Shown: positions 11,041 to 22,850, counted from the first letter of the stretch. The stretch is DNA of 33,958 nucleotides from Zygnema cylindricum (GCA_037447655.1 JBBHKE010002987.1:1-33958), one strand, 5' to 3'. Numbers and translations are program-made. The notes: a model not told the origin generated them from the sequence alone.

Positions 11041-14000
11041 CTCTCTACATTAATTGCGGTGGGCCGACGTTCAAAAGTAATTTCGAAGGTCAAAACATCA
11101 CATGGACAGCAGACACCGACCTCAACAATCATGGGAAGACAATTAGTATTCTAAATAATGTGGCATTAGAGAATGCAAACGAAACTTTTTCCAGAAATGT
11201 CTATCGGAGTGTTCGGATTTTTGACAACCGAGAGGGGAAAATCAACACTTATGCTATTCGGGTAATGTGGGTTCGAATCTGCTGACCCAATTTGGTGACT
11301 TATCACAAATGATTGAATTATATTGTGCTGAATGATTTCTTTTCGTTCTTAGGTCAAGATGTAGACAATGGAACTGATGAAGTCTGGTTTCAAATTGGAA
11401 TTGAACCGGAACAGAACAAAATGCTTCATCCAGAAGAAAGCATTTGTATCGAACTGATTTGAGACATAGAAACGCAGGTTTCTGCGAAGGGCTACTATTG
11501 GGTACGACTCTACTTTGCAGAAATTTTGTATCGGGATGTGAATTTACGGTCATTCGATGTGATCTTAGAAGAAATTGTTGTTCTGGAAAATTTCAATGTG
11601 GCCAAAGTAATGCAAGGCGAAAGAAAAGAATTTTTGGTTCCAGTGACAGATGGAACCCTCGATATCTCCTTAAGTCGGGGTTCAATTGGAGACCCAATGA
11701 TCAGTGGAATTGAGGTGAGAATTAGAATACACTTAGAATGGACTTTCTTGACTTTTTTTCTCTTGCTCATTATGACAAACCTCTTTGTGTGGATAACTTA
11801 CGTGTTGTCGACAGTGTGGTCCTTATTGCTCACGTTTAAGATCATAAGGTTATGCCATTATTCTCCTACACATCTTTTGCAAGGTTAGTTGGAGACATAA
11901 TCTTGCCATTGATTCTTTGCAGGTGTTTCCCGTCGCGTCAAAATTTTACGGATTAAATGTTTCTGAAAAGCTTGTATTAGGTGAGCTGGATACATTGCAA
12001 ACAAAAAAACAAAAATAAAAGGAACCTTAGCTTGTAATGGCCTACAAGAGCAGAAAATAGATGAACTGATTAACTGGTTTTGAGTTAATAGGTTTAATAA
12101 AACTTTTGGATTGCCATTTTCATTGTCAATTGCGTTAAACAAACAGTGACTACTGAATAGTGTGAAATAGTATTGCTATCTATCTTTCTTACGCTGTTAT
12201 ATCAACAAGTTGAAGTCCCACAAAAATGATACCTAGGTTTTGGATTAGAATGGACGTCTCTAATGTAGTCATTTGTACCCAACCGGACTGAACAATGAGG
12301 ATGCTCCAATGAGAAATTGTTTTTTTCCTTTTTCCAGATACTCTCCACCGAATTTCTTGTGGAGCTAATTCTACTATTCAGGACTCTCTTGGACGTTTCT
12401 GGAAACCTGACAATGGTTTGTTTAGTCCGATGGTGCAAACTTATGTTTTGGAGACTGTTCTTTACAGTAATGCTGAGGACACGCCCATCTGGAACGCAAA
12501 GACTGTGAATATAACTCCAGATTTTCACCCGAAAGAAGTTTACCAGGTGACATCAAAATCCCACTGCCGCAACGATTTAAGAATGGATTTTGAAGCATTT
12601 TTTCTTTCTTAACATAGAGTTGATGTTACTTTTTTTGCTCTAGACATGAGAATATCTATTACAATGAGGACTTGGAAACAAAATTTTGACACCTTTTTTT
12701 TTGTGGTTTGTCAAAGCAGGTGAAACGCTCTACTGTGAATGGATATGAGATGGAGACTAATTCCAGTTTCCCAGCTTTTCCTCTGACCTACTCTCTCCAA
12801 GTGACACCTGGACAGGCTCATCTCATTCGCTTAGGTTTTGCTGAACTGTTGATGCAATGGAATGTATGTCTCTTTTTACCTTTTCTTCTACAAATAAATG
12901 TTAATTACTTGACCCCAAAGTGGTCTTTATGTCGATTGCGATAACTGCACATTTTATAGGGACATTTGAATTCTAACTCTTTCACAACTGAGCATAACAT
13001 TAAGGCTCTTCATTTTTGGCTTTTCGTTTTTGTTATTTTATCTGAAATACACTACAATTTTAATGCCTTTAGGAGCTCAGAAATTTCTTACTTCTGAGAA
13101 TGGACTTAACTTACTTGAAACAAGTAAGTAGTATGTATGTTAACTAAAGGAAGTCAAGGAATATCGGAGCATCCTTTGCCTCATTTTTCCCACATTAAAA
13201 CCTGGTTGTTAAACCTTTTCTCTACAGAGAAGTGGCCTTTTGAACGCTAACATTGATGGTAAAAAAATGCATATTTTTGTTTGGGTTTTTTTTCTCCAGA
13301 GAAGTCGACTCCTGAATGTTACTATCGATGGAAAACAAATGCTTAGTATGTTGGACCCATATTCTAAATGTGGGTTTGCGGAGCCGTGTATCAGAAACCT
13401 GAAAGGTGAGAAAACGTGTTCCATAGTTGTCAGTTCACCGTTATCACGGTACATTTTACATTTCTATATCTTTAAAATGTAGTAAACGCATTATAAGAAA
13501 CCGTATCCCTGCAAAAAGTTCTTCTAAATATGTCTTCCTTTAGGCAAGCTGCTCTTTAAATATCATACTCTTTAGAATTTTTACAGAGGCAATGTGAGAT
13601 ATTGTGTGTGAAAACTTGAAGAAATCCTGCAAATACTTACACGTGAGTTTATGAGTGCAGTTATGTCTAATCCTTCCGGTATTATGAGTATCACTATCAG
13701 TCTCGGAGCATATCTTGGATATACAAGGTGAGAGCTTTTTCTTAACCAAATTACTGCTTTTCTGCAATACTCTGTATCGACATTCTGTGATAAATACGAG
13801 CGTTGAAGAAATTTATGGTTTTTTTTTGTAACACTCTGTGTTGCCATTACGTGATAATTGGGAATTTGGTTATTTGCAGAGATTCATTTTTAAGTTCTCT
13901 GGAAGTTTTTCGCATCCGTTTACCATCATTGAATACTTCAACTCCTTTACAAAGTGAAGTTCCAGTTGTCCAATCAGAATCAGAATCAGAAGATAAGCCG

Positions 14001-17000
14001 ACCGTTTGGCGGGTAAGTAAATCGAGAAAATGGACCAAAAAAGGAGAGAAATAGGAAAAAGAAGGAGAAAAAAGAAAAGAAAAAGTGGATCAAAGAAATC
14101 GAAAATCACAAAAAAAGAAAGGGAAATAGAGGAAAAGAAGGAAAGAAAAAAGAGAGGAGAGATAGTCGAGGGAGAAAAGAGGGAGAGGAAAGGCTGTTCT
14201 GTACCCTCCGGTTTTTAAAGCGAAGTTTGGATTGATTTTGAACATAACTCCTGGATTTTTTTGCTTCATTTACTTTACTTTTTGCAGAGCGTATGGATTG
14301 GAGCTCTCGCTGGTACACTTCTTTCTGCAGGATTTTTGGTTGTACTGGTCATATTTTTATACTCTCGACACAGAGCTGCTAAGAAAGCCACTCTTCTCGC
14401 TCAAAAACTCGAAAAGGAGAGCTTATTGGAAACTACAGACACCCTCACTGAAACGCAGGGATTAAACGATAGTATTTCTCGATTCTTAACTCTTACTTTC
14501 TTTCTCTCTTTTGTCGAAATATTTTTCTGTTTTCACTTGGCTTTTTGCCCAATTCCAATCGACTTTTAGAATCCCACCTGTAGACAACGAATTAGTAATA
14601 ACCTCTTTAGTATCAACACCAACGAAACATTTCGAGAGGAATATATATTTGTATTATTTTAATGAATGAATAATATACTGATTCTGCAATTCAGTTAGTT
14701 CCATTCCCTAAAACAGTGACATCTTCCTGTCAAGTGGTCGCATGAATTATCTCCTTTCGTGGTTTCCGCTAAAACCCACTTCCTAAAAACCTTTTTTTAA
14801 CAAAAAATGTTTTGAACTCTATGCAGGTTTACTGTCACTGAAATTGTCACGTTCCGTGCGATCAGAACTGTACAGCACCCGTACTTTCAGCTATAAGGAA
14901 GTAAAAAATGCGACGAGTGGATTTTCGGAAGCAAATGTTGTCGGCCGCGGTGGTTTTGGAGAAGTATATCGCGGTTTTGTGGGAAATGGTGTCGAAGTCG
15001 CAGTAAAACGTCGAGCAGTTCAATCAAAACAGGGAGAACGAGAATTTCGAGCCGAAGTGGAGCTTCTTTCTCGTTTACATCACCGAAATTTATTGGGTTT
15101 AAGAGGATTTGCTGACCAGGCTGGGCATTTGGTTTTGGTCTACGATTACATGCCAAACGGAACATTACACGATTATTTACGAGGTTAGGATTTTACTTTC
15201 CGTTCCGTTCTGTTCTGTTCCATTCCGTTTGGTTTCATTTGTTGCTTTCTTTTACTGATCTGAGCACTCCTTCATCGCTATGAGAGTTAGTAAATTATTA
15301 TGCTAAAGTGGAATTAGGCAAAACATCACTAAATCATTGCTGGATTATTAAGTAGTCATTACTATTTTATGATTACGGACCGGAAATATCCGCTCTCGAA
15401 TTTGGTTTTCCAACGCCAACGGCGATGAAAGGTATAGTGTAGGGAATTTGACAAAAAGTTGTTTGGAATCATTTGCAGATAAGGAAAAGGTGAATAATTT
15501 ACAGTGGAAACAAAGATTGCAAATTGCAATTGGGGCTGCAAGAGGTTTGGAGTACCTTCACCACGGGGCAATGCCACCTGTCATTCACAGGCAAGTTAAA
15601 TGTGACCAGAATTTTTGCGATTTTTTTTTTTTTTTGTGTGTTTGTGTGTATGTGTGTGTTTTGGTTGGTTAAAATTATGGAAATTCTATCCCAACGCAGA
15701 TTTCAATCGGAATTCGATTAATGTTTGTTGACGATCCCGTGGTTGTATTTTTCTTTTCGCAAATGCAGGGATGTGAAGACATCCAATATTCTTCTCGATG
15801 CATCGTTAAATGCAAAGGTATGCCCTAAGACTTTCACTTTTTCTGAAAACCGCCCCCTTAACATACTTTCCTTATCTGATTCTCTATCCTGACATATTTT
15901 CTCCGTGCTCTTATCCTAACTACACTATTATACCCTTGACAGGTGGCGGATTTTGGACTCTCGAAGATCCGGGAGGTAGATGCAAAGCTCTCAGGCGACC
16001 CTGCCTCTCACATCAGCACAATTGTTAAAGGCACACCAGGTACTTCCTATATTTAACATTTTTTCCGACAAATAAATTCTTGGTCGCCCCATAGTTTTAA
16101 TGTGCAAAATCGTAGTATGGAAATTATACATTTGGTCACCCTGTATTATACCTTTTTTTTAACGCTTACATACGCATTAATGTGCGTTTACATAACCACA
16201 TGTAATAGTTCCATACTTTTTCAATGCATTAAAACTGTTGAAAGCCCTGCAAACCGGTAGTGACAGGTGGCACATAAGTGGCAGGTTATCTGGATCCTGC
16301 ATACTATGCCTCACAACAGCTGTCAGAAAAAAGTGACGTCTACGGTTTCGGAATAGTGATGTTGGAGCTTCTCACTGGCCGACTACCCATTTGGATGGAC
16401 AATAACAGTGGAGAAGGAGAGTCTGTAGGACAGGCTGTCAGTCTTAGGGAATGGGTAAGTTTCCATACTTTCACAGCTCGAATGGGTCTTTGCGAATATT
16501 GAATATTGTGCAAAAAATTGTTGTATGACAAAGCGCCGCCTTTGCGGAGCATTTGGAGCGAGGAGTGAGTTTTCATACTCTCAAAGCTGGATGTAACTAA
16601 ATAGTACTGGAGTGTTTCGGGAATGAATATTGTGCATAAGACTCTTGTATGACAAAGTGTCGTCTTTGCTTTTCTATGTTTTAGGGTTTTCTAATAATTC
16701 CCAGGTTTTCTCAGGCTGCGGAGCATTTGGAGAGGAAGGACGTGGCTACTCTCACAGCTCCTGAACTTCACCTTTCAGGAGCTTTCACTTCCATGCAACT
16801 TTTTGCAGACCTTGCTTGGCGATGCGTTTCAATCAAGGTTTTATTTTCTGCTCTTATCTTCTTCTTCATTTTTTGCCCTTCCTTCGTTTATCTACCTTTT
16901 GTTTTTTTTTTCTCGATGAAGTAGCAGTAACAATATCTAAAGAAACTCCTGAACAGTTTTCTTGAGTGGGAGCAGTGGCAGAGATGGGGTTGTAATAAGC

Positions 17001-17215
17001 ATATTGGGAAAGAGATGATGTTAAAAAAAAAAAAAACTTTTTTGCTGTGACAGACGTCTCGGCGGCCTTCCATGAACGAAGTGGTAAGGGAACTTGAGGA
17101 GGCTCTAAGAATTTTAGAAGTGGAGCTCAAGGCTTCTCCTCAGGGTCGACGGACTTTTTCAGAAAATGAAATAAGTGATGACAGCATGAACTCAGAAATC
17201 AAATTTTCTCGGTAA
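11041..17215 (+). CDS. CrRLK1L-type receptor kinase: two malectin-like domains, TM helix, Ser/Thr kinase; 17 exons, start missing
   Basis: Predicted plasma-membrane receptor kinase of the FERONIA/THESEUS class, which senses cell-wall state and peptide ligands in plants. Phase-consistent exons: 11041-11261, 11478-11714, 11923-11980, 12338-12546, 12720-12863, 13073-13123, 13300-13405 (alternative start 13228), 13661-13727, 13880-14012, 14288-14471, 14827-15183, 15479-15590, 15769-15817, 15943-16039, 16285-16454, 16715-16837, 17054-17215; about 825 residues. The first malectin-like domain runs from LYINCGGP through [13 protein letters not shown] to SGIEVFPV. The second starts at [11 protein letters not shown] and ends SSLEVFRI. 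An acidic SESESED linker and a hydrophobic helix ([20 protein letters not shown]) follow. The kinase has [11 protein letters not shown], lysine in AVKR, HRDVKTSN (RD type), [17 protein letters not shown] and SDVYGFG, so it looks catalytically competent. The intron at 15591-15768 has a GC donor (AG|GCAAGT). The signal-peptide exon was not located. Confidence 0.88.
13228..13405 (+). other. Tandem splice acceptors with 72-nt in-frame duplication in the receptor gene
   Basis: Two acceptors (CTACAG at 13222-13227 and TCTCCAG at 13293-13299) are each followed by nearly the same coding start. The first reads [14 protein letters not shown], the second [14 protein letters not shown]. The copies are 72 bases apart and the 24 codons between them are open. 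Use of the first acceptor would insert 24 residues with a hydrophobic [10 protein letters not shown] stretch; the second gives the expected malectin-like fold. This looks like a local duplication of a splice acceptor with its exon start. Confidence 0.7.
16446..16680 (+). repeat. Tandem duplication within a kinase-gene intron that copies the next exon's start
   Basis: Two units about 124 bases apart share AATATTGTGCA, CTTGTATGACAAAG or GTTGTATGACAAAG, and CGCC/CGTC-CTTTGC (about 16502-16558 and 16626-16675). The first unit runs into GCGGAGCATTTGGAG (from 16544), the same 15 bases as in the true exon at 16718-16732 (Ala-Glu-His-Leu-Glu). It is not preceded by a CAG acceptor, so it is probably a dead exon copy. 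Confidence 0.6.
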
Positions 17216-18268
17216 AAGGGAAAAAATTTACTCATCGTTTTTAACTTAATAACACTGCGACTACAGAAAAGTTATCCAGAATGGAGGATGAAGAGATGGG
17301 GAGAAAGACATATGATCGAGTCACTGAAACTGTGTCACTTTTAATGTTGTACATCGTCTCTGTTTTTTCAAAAATGTCGCGGTAGAACAAAATGCTTATA
17401 TCGTCTTCAAGTAAGAAGGATTCCGGGGAATAATAGTTTTTAGTAAAGGGTGTGGGACATATTAGTACAGTATTATTGTACCTTAACTCCGCATGTGTTT
17501 CAGGTTAGGTTTTGATGATATCACACTACCTGAGCTGTTCGTTGAAAATTTAATGGTTTGACTACTGTCTAGATTTGTTTTCTTTGTTGTTTTAGGAGGG
17601 GGGAAATTGAATAAGACTCTTGATACAGAAACAGGAAACGGATTGCATTATTAGGAGTAAATTACAAGTCACTTTACAAAATAAAGAAATTGCCAAGTAA
17701 ATGGTTTTTAAGGTAAAATTAATAAATGGTATTTAAACATGACATTAAGCCCGGAGTCTCAAGCAATTATATTGATGAAACATCATCCTTAATGATGTAA
17801 GCTAAAGTTTGTCATAGTCATTGACAGATTTGGAGCCTGTTCATACATTGCCATACCTGCCGATATATTACTGCAGACATTCCATACATAAAACGTAGAT
17901 GTAGACCATAAACCGAAATGTACAGTCTAAGTGATATTGTACGATCGCACAGTTTTAGAACAATAAAAAAAGGGAACGTACAAACGTTCGAAAGTACGAA
18001 GGTGATGATTAGTTATCATATTTTAGTGATGCCGTCAGATAGTTGAACTGGTTGAGCGTCACCTGTTGCATCGAGTGTCTGAACTGTAGCATAGATATGA
18101 TTGATTTCCGTCGGAACGGGAAATAACCGACAGTCACGCAGATGTATCGTCACCGCAAATTGGTATCCGCCGATGCGGGCAGTTGTATCTCCCTCTAATA
18201 TTGATCATAAAAAAACCTCGTTTTGTACTGAACTATTGTGAACCAAAATAAAGATTTGAATTTTAGTT
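17216..18268. other. 3' flank of the receptor kinase gene
   Basis: AT-rich DNA after the TAA. It presumably includes the 3' untranslated region, with several AATAAA-like words (for example near 17680-17730 and 17960). No further gene was recognised on either strand. Confidence 0.4.
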
Positions 18269-18276
18269 TACAATAC

Positions 18277-18828
18277 CAGTGTTGTGCATCGGTAGCCTCT
18301 TACTAAATAATTTAGCTGAATTGATTAAAAAGCGCATGGTAAACCATTGAGTCCATGGGAACAAAAGGAGGAAGCAATGCTAAAACTGTTTAACTACAGG
18401 TGGGGGAATAAAACAAAAAGGATAAGCAAGGCAAAAGCAACGAAAATACAAAAAAGTGACGGGTAATAATAATAACTGACATGTATCTTATTTTGACCTA
18501 CCAATGATCAATTTATCGTTTTAATAGGGCAAGGAAATTATTGCGATGTTTAGCATATATATTGGCCCGATATGCCGATAAAAAATTAGCGCGATAACTG
18601 TGTACTGAGTCTGTACTGTAGTTCCGTACTTTTTTTTTACAAAGTATATACCAAATTGTGATAACCCCCAGCCAGAAAACTCCCTGCCACCCCCACCCCC
18701 CCCCCCGCACCAATATATCGGCAATAACAAATTAGTTGATCCCTTAGTGATATATAGGGCCCTTCGATGAACCGACAAAGAGGTAATCGGAAATATTGCT
18801 GTATGAGATTTACCAATGCACAACACTA
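18277..18828 (+). mobile_element. Non-autonomous hAT-like element, family 2 (552 bp)
   Basis: The left end CAGTGTTGTGCATCGGTA pairs with the right end TACCAATGCACAACACTA (16 of 18 positions). An 8-bp direct duplication, TACAATAC, flanks the element at 18269-18276 and 18829-18836. The CAGTG start and 8-bp duplication are typical of hAT elements. The interior has no transposase frame. It carries repeated ATATATTGG/CCAATATAT and CGATATGCCGAT/CGGAAATATTGC words and a C-rich run near 18690-18707. Confidence 0.87.
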
Positions 18829-18836
18829 TACAATAC

Positions 18837-20249
18837 TATCGGAGTTCTGAACTATGATGGAGACCTAGTGATATGCGTCACGTCACATTGAGCCGACGGA
18901 TAATGCTCATTGGTCCAATGCATCCGATGGCCGATGTGGAGCCCTTGACGTGGTAAATGATGTCACGACTAGGATTCCCCATGCTGTGCTCTGCGGCGTT
19001 TCTGTAAAGCCTCAACTGTAGGTGCTCTTGCTCTTTAGATGCAACTAATACATGAATGAAAAAGTCATCCTTGTTTGACATCCTAATGCCACCCGGAACT
19101 GGCATAAATCTACCTCGCAGTTTGACAATATATCGCATCGTATCACATTGCACATCGTCTTGTTAACAACGGCATATCGCATCGCTGCCTCGTCTAGGAA
19201 TAGCCGATGCTCATTGTTCCTCACACATCGTCTGCTGATCTTTCGACATGCAAAACGCTCCAAAGATGAGAACCTATGTAGCCTAACGAGGAAAAAAATT
19301 AAAGATGCCGACATTCCGATATTTCACCATTTTGCATCGGGTTCTTTCTTGGAACTTGGAGCAGATTAAACTCATGATCTACAAGCCTATTATTCACACA
19401 AATTTCCGTTCCTCCTCGGCAGTACCAAAACTACGAGCGGAACACCTGGAAAAGGAAACTATACGACAACTATTGCACTGAATCCAATATAAAACACTTC
19501 ATACATAACATTTATATCGGTTTGCATCAGTTTTTATGTCAATGATTTGATGAGATACTTTCCACAGGCAACAAGACGAAGGCCAAATGCAACCTTACCA
19601 GAATTAATTGAAGTCCTACTGAGCAGGAAATACTTTCTCAATTTTTGCCATAAACAGTAAACTTTAACGATCCCATTGAAATTGACAGAGCTTTGAATAC
19701 TAAATATTTTAGGACGGTTTCCAACCATTACAATGTAAACTAATTACTCAAGTACTTGTACCGCTGAATTGAACCAAAGCTAAGAGAAAAACTACCAAAA
19801 GAAGCTGTGGAAAAAAATAAATAAAATCCTGTTCTCAACAACTTCTGATGTATGACAATCTTGCCTCTGGTTCATTTTAATTATGTCGTCAGGAGTGCTA
19901 GACCGCAAAAATTTTGAGCACATCATACTGATAATAAACCTTGCCTGTTGTTCACACAATAACTTTTTCGTCTCTCCAGTACCAATTTCAAAACTAAAAG
20001 AATAGGACACTTGGAAAGGCATCCCTACCAGAAATCATCCTCCCGATAGCTATTGTCAGAACAAAACTCAATGGAAACTCCATATATTCAAACAGACTCC
20101 GCAATAAAATGCAAATTCAACACGAGCACAAAAGTGTAGACTTGACTATTTGGCACCATACAGTAAATCACCTAAAAAACACCAAAAACCATCATCTTAC
20201 CTCTACAAACTACTTTAATCAGTACATCCTAGTTTAAGATAATGGACTA
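18837..20249. other. Region without a supportable gene; ATCGC/CATCG-rich then AT-rich
   Basis: Bases 18880-19350 are rich in imperfect CATCGTATCAC, ATATCGCATCG and CCGATGCTCATTG words, which suggests an old degenerate repeat. Bases 19370-20249 are AT-rich with short similar blocks (AGTACCAA, CCTTACCAGAA). They probably include the 3' untranslated region of the minus-strand acetyltransferase. No exon chain was found. Confidence 0.4.
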
Positions 20250-22204
20250 TCACGCCAAACTAGGTTGCCTCTCTTGCAATATCTTCCGCATGAGATGCCT
20301 TCTTCGTTGCAAGAAAAGTACAAGAGAGAGGAGGTTGTCCGTCGCAACTGCCTCGAACCCGGCCCGGCGGTACAGTCTCTGCGGTACAGTGTCACACAGG
20401 CGACAGTGAAGGTACAATTCACTATGGCCCATCTCGACCGTCAGATCTTCGGCCGCTTGCAGTAAAACTCTACCAATGCCTCGCCTGCAAACATCGTTCA
20501 ATATGACAAACTGTTAGGGAGGGAGGGAAGGAGGAAGTCAGATCTAACCTATGTCCAAAAATGTGATCGTACAAAACGAATACTGTTCAAAATTTTCTTC
20601 TAAGAAACTAAGTATAAGTTAAAAGGATTAACTAAGGTAAAGCATCGATGGAATCCTCTCAAAGGCGGCCTGTGAGGTGGAGTAAAACTTCTTTTCTTAG
20701 GAGGGTTTTATCAGATAAATCGCCAAAAATAAAAGGAGCATGAATTAGAGTTAGTGTGGATCATGGGTCACAAGGTGAGCTTCTTGACGCAATGTTTTGC
20801 AGATTTCTTTTAAGACAAGTTAATCTATGAGATGTACATTTAGAAAACCAATAAGCTCAATCTCACATAGTGTTCGTGTAAACAACATTCGAAAGATGAT
20901 ATATGAATTTTTAAGTTTGTGATCGCAATTCAGACTCCAACTTCACGACCCAATCAAATCCGGAAATTTTATCATATACTAGCGTTTTCAGCATTCATCT
21001 TTGAAAATTCTAAACATTTGAAGCACTATAACGCTCTTTATTTCGCGAAGTGTGAGTCCCAATAAGGGATGACCCCGTCACATATGACATACAAAAACAA
21101 CCGAAAAAATCCTGGAGAAGAAGGTGAGAAAGTGGTGTAAACTTTAAGCATTTTGCCTTGGACCAAATCACTTTTATTGACCAACTTGAATGAATTCCAG
21201 TTAACATTCTCATCATTGTTTTTGGTGTCAACCTGCAACAATTGCAGACAGCAAGGCTTGCATGTGACAAAGAAATGAACAACATGTGACCACACTAACA
21301 AATATTTTGATGTTCTCACCCGCGACATGAGTGGAGAACCGCCATATTGCAAAGGTAAGCAGCTCCTTTGGGAGGATTAAGAGTGGGAAATGAAGGTTGA
21401 GCCGCTTCCGAAAACGAAAGTTCCACCGTTGCTACTACTTCTGGTTGTTTCCTCCCAACCACAGATTCACTATTTTTTGTGGAATCACTATCGTTGGTTG
21501 CCACACTAGATTCGATTTCCTCAGAAGCGTGGTAAAGGGCAATCAATGTGACAGCATGAGGTAATAGCAAAAGACGTTGTTGGAGGTACAATTTCACCTG
21601 CACTGCATGCAACCCCACAAGAATAGTTAAAAAAACACACATATATATATATATTTATACAGAGAGAGAGAGAGGAAGAGAGAAAGAAAATGACAGCGAG
21701 AGAGAAAAGAGAGGGAGATAGAGAGAGAGGGGGGGGTTGATGGAAAGATGGAGAGAGGAAAGGCACCTGCAGCCGGAGGAGAGGTCGAAATGTCAAGCCA
21801 AACAATTCAGCAAACGAGTCGGTAAGCAGGTCAACAGTGCCTTCCAAATTCTGGGCACATAGAGCTCGAACCAAAAGCTCTCCCTCTCCTCCTCCTAATG
21901 GAAGTCTTCGCTCAAATCGACGAAGATGAAGGAGAGAGTTTACCAACGAGGAGGGAGAGGAGCTGGTTTCGCTTGGACTGGGGTTTGGAAGGGGAGGTAG
22001 GGCTTCAGTGGAGTCAAGCTCATCTGTGGAGTGAGGGGGTTGGTCTTTCTCGTTTTCTAAAACAGAGGACTCGTGTTCTTCTGATTGGATGTGAGAAACG
22101 TTTTGGAGGAGGTGGTGGAGGAGAAAGGAGGAGCTTTGACTTATGGCATTCTGGAATTGACAAAAAACAATGAAGTCAACCGCAGATTTAAAGGATTGGA
22201 ACAT
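20250..22204 (-). CDS. Plastid-type GNAT acetyltransferase of the 'YLCNMAV...YLHCR' clade, three exons
   Basis: Predicted acetyl-CoA-dependent N-acetyltransferase; Arabidopsis members of this clade are plastid enzymes that acetylate protein N-termini and lysines. Exons on the minus strand: 22204-21767, 21597-21320, 20484-20250, joined at phases 0 and 2, giving 316 residues. The first exon ends with LEGTVDLLTDSFAELFG, a typical GNAT helix. The second has VVATVELSF, NPPKGAAYLCNMAV and then the junction. The third begins RGIGRVLLQAAEDL, so the spliced acetyl-CoA loop reads R-G-R-G-I-G (about residues 238-243). SELYLHCRLCD, LYRRAGFEAV and RRRHLMRKIL follow, matching the family to its C-terminus. 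An alternative first-exon start is an acceptor at 22151 (TTCCAG); an upstream exon with the transit peptide may then be missing. Introns contain GA/CT-rich DNA. This clade differs from the GNAT at 3.5-5.9 kb, so the two are not a recent tandem pair. Confidence 0.85.
21640..21765. repeat. (TA)n and GA-rich low-complexity tract in the first GNAT intron
   Basis: ATATATATATATAT is followed by GAGAGAGAGAGAGG-type sequence up to the exon border at 21767. On the transcribed minus strand this is a long polypyrimidine stretch. It lies entirely in the intron between the first and second exons. Confidence 0.8.
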
Positions 22205-22850
22205 GAAAATGAGTATTCAAATAGCTAAAAGAATACTAACAAACATGATGAATTACTGAGGAAAGATGGATATCAAAAATGGTGCAAAGGTACAGCTTTT
22301 AGTTAATTGAAATCACAAGAAACTACAGATATTTTATATTGCAATTTTTGAATAGAAAACTTCAAAGAACGCAGAAAAGAAAACTGCTGATTCCATTGGT
22401 TGAGCGACTAAACATCTTGTTAAATTTTACTTCAGGAGTTACAACGCCTCACATAAAAAACGCTTTTAGCAAAAATGTGAGAAGTAGAATGAAAGCGGTT
22501 CCCCAATCTACCTCACAACAGACATCAATTTCTCATTGCTTCGAACTAATAGAAAATGTTGATATTTTTGTTTGCAATTATTCACCGTTTCGATATAGTT
22601 GACAATAATGCAATTAGTGTGAATAGCACGGTCATATATGTACCACATCTCCATTAGAGTTAATCACCTCTAAATTGAGTGAACCTTTTTTCACCCAAAA
22701 TCATAAATTAGCTTTAATAACTCTATATTCGCCGTGGTCCAAGACAAGCCAAGTGGCAAATAAAAATTAAGTGTGTTAATTGCAATAAAGTGTTAACGCT
22801 AATCATTCACTGACTATAATAACAACGGACGTTGTACCGAGCCTAATCCA
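22205..22850. other. Intergenic AT-rich region with dispersed repeat copy C
   Basis: No convincing gene is seen. It may hold an undetected upstream exon or the promoter of the GNAT gene. Near 22640-22810 it contains a member of the AT-rich repeat family also seen near 1696 and 2180, with the core CCCAAAATCATAAATTAG. Confidence 0.4.

Noticed and set aside
11354-11461. Open stretch ([17 protein letters not shown]) after a good acceptor, as an extra receptor exon
   Set aside because: No upstream donor gives the needed phase and it runs into TGA. Joining 11261 directly to 11478 keeps the frame and matches the malectin-like pattern, so this stretch is treated as intron.
18521-18826. Gly-rich minus-strand frame
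   Set aside because: Its Gly run comes from a C-homopolymer tract inside the hAT-like element.
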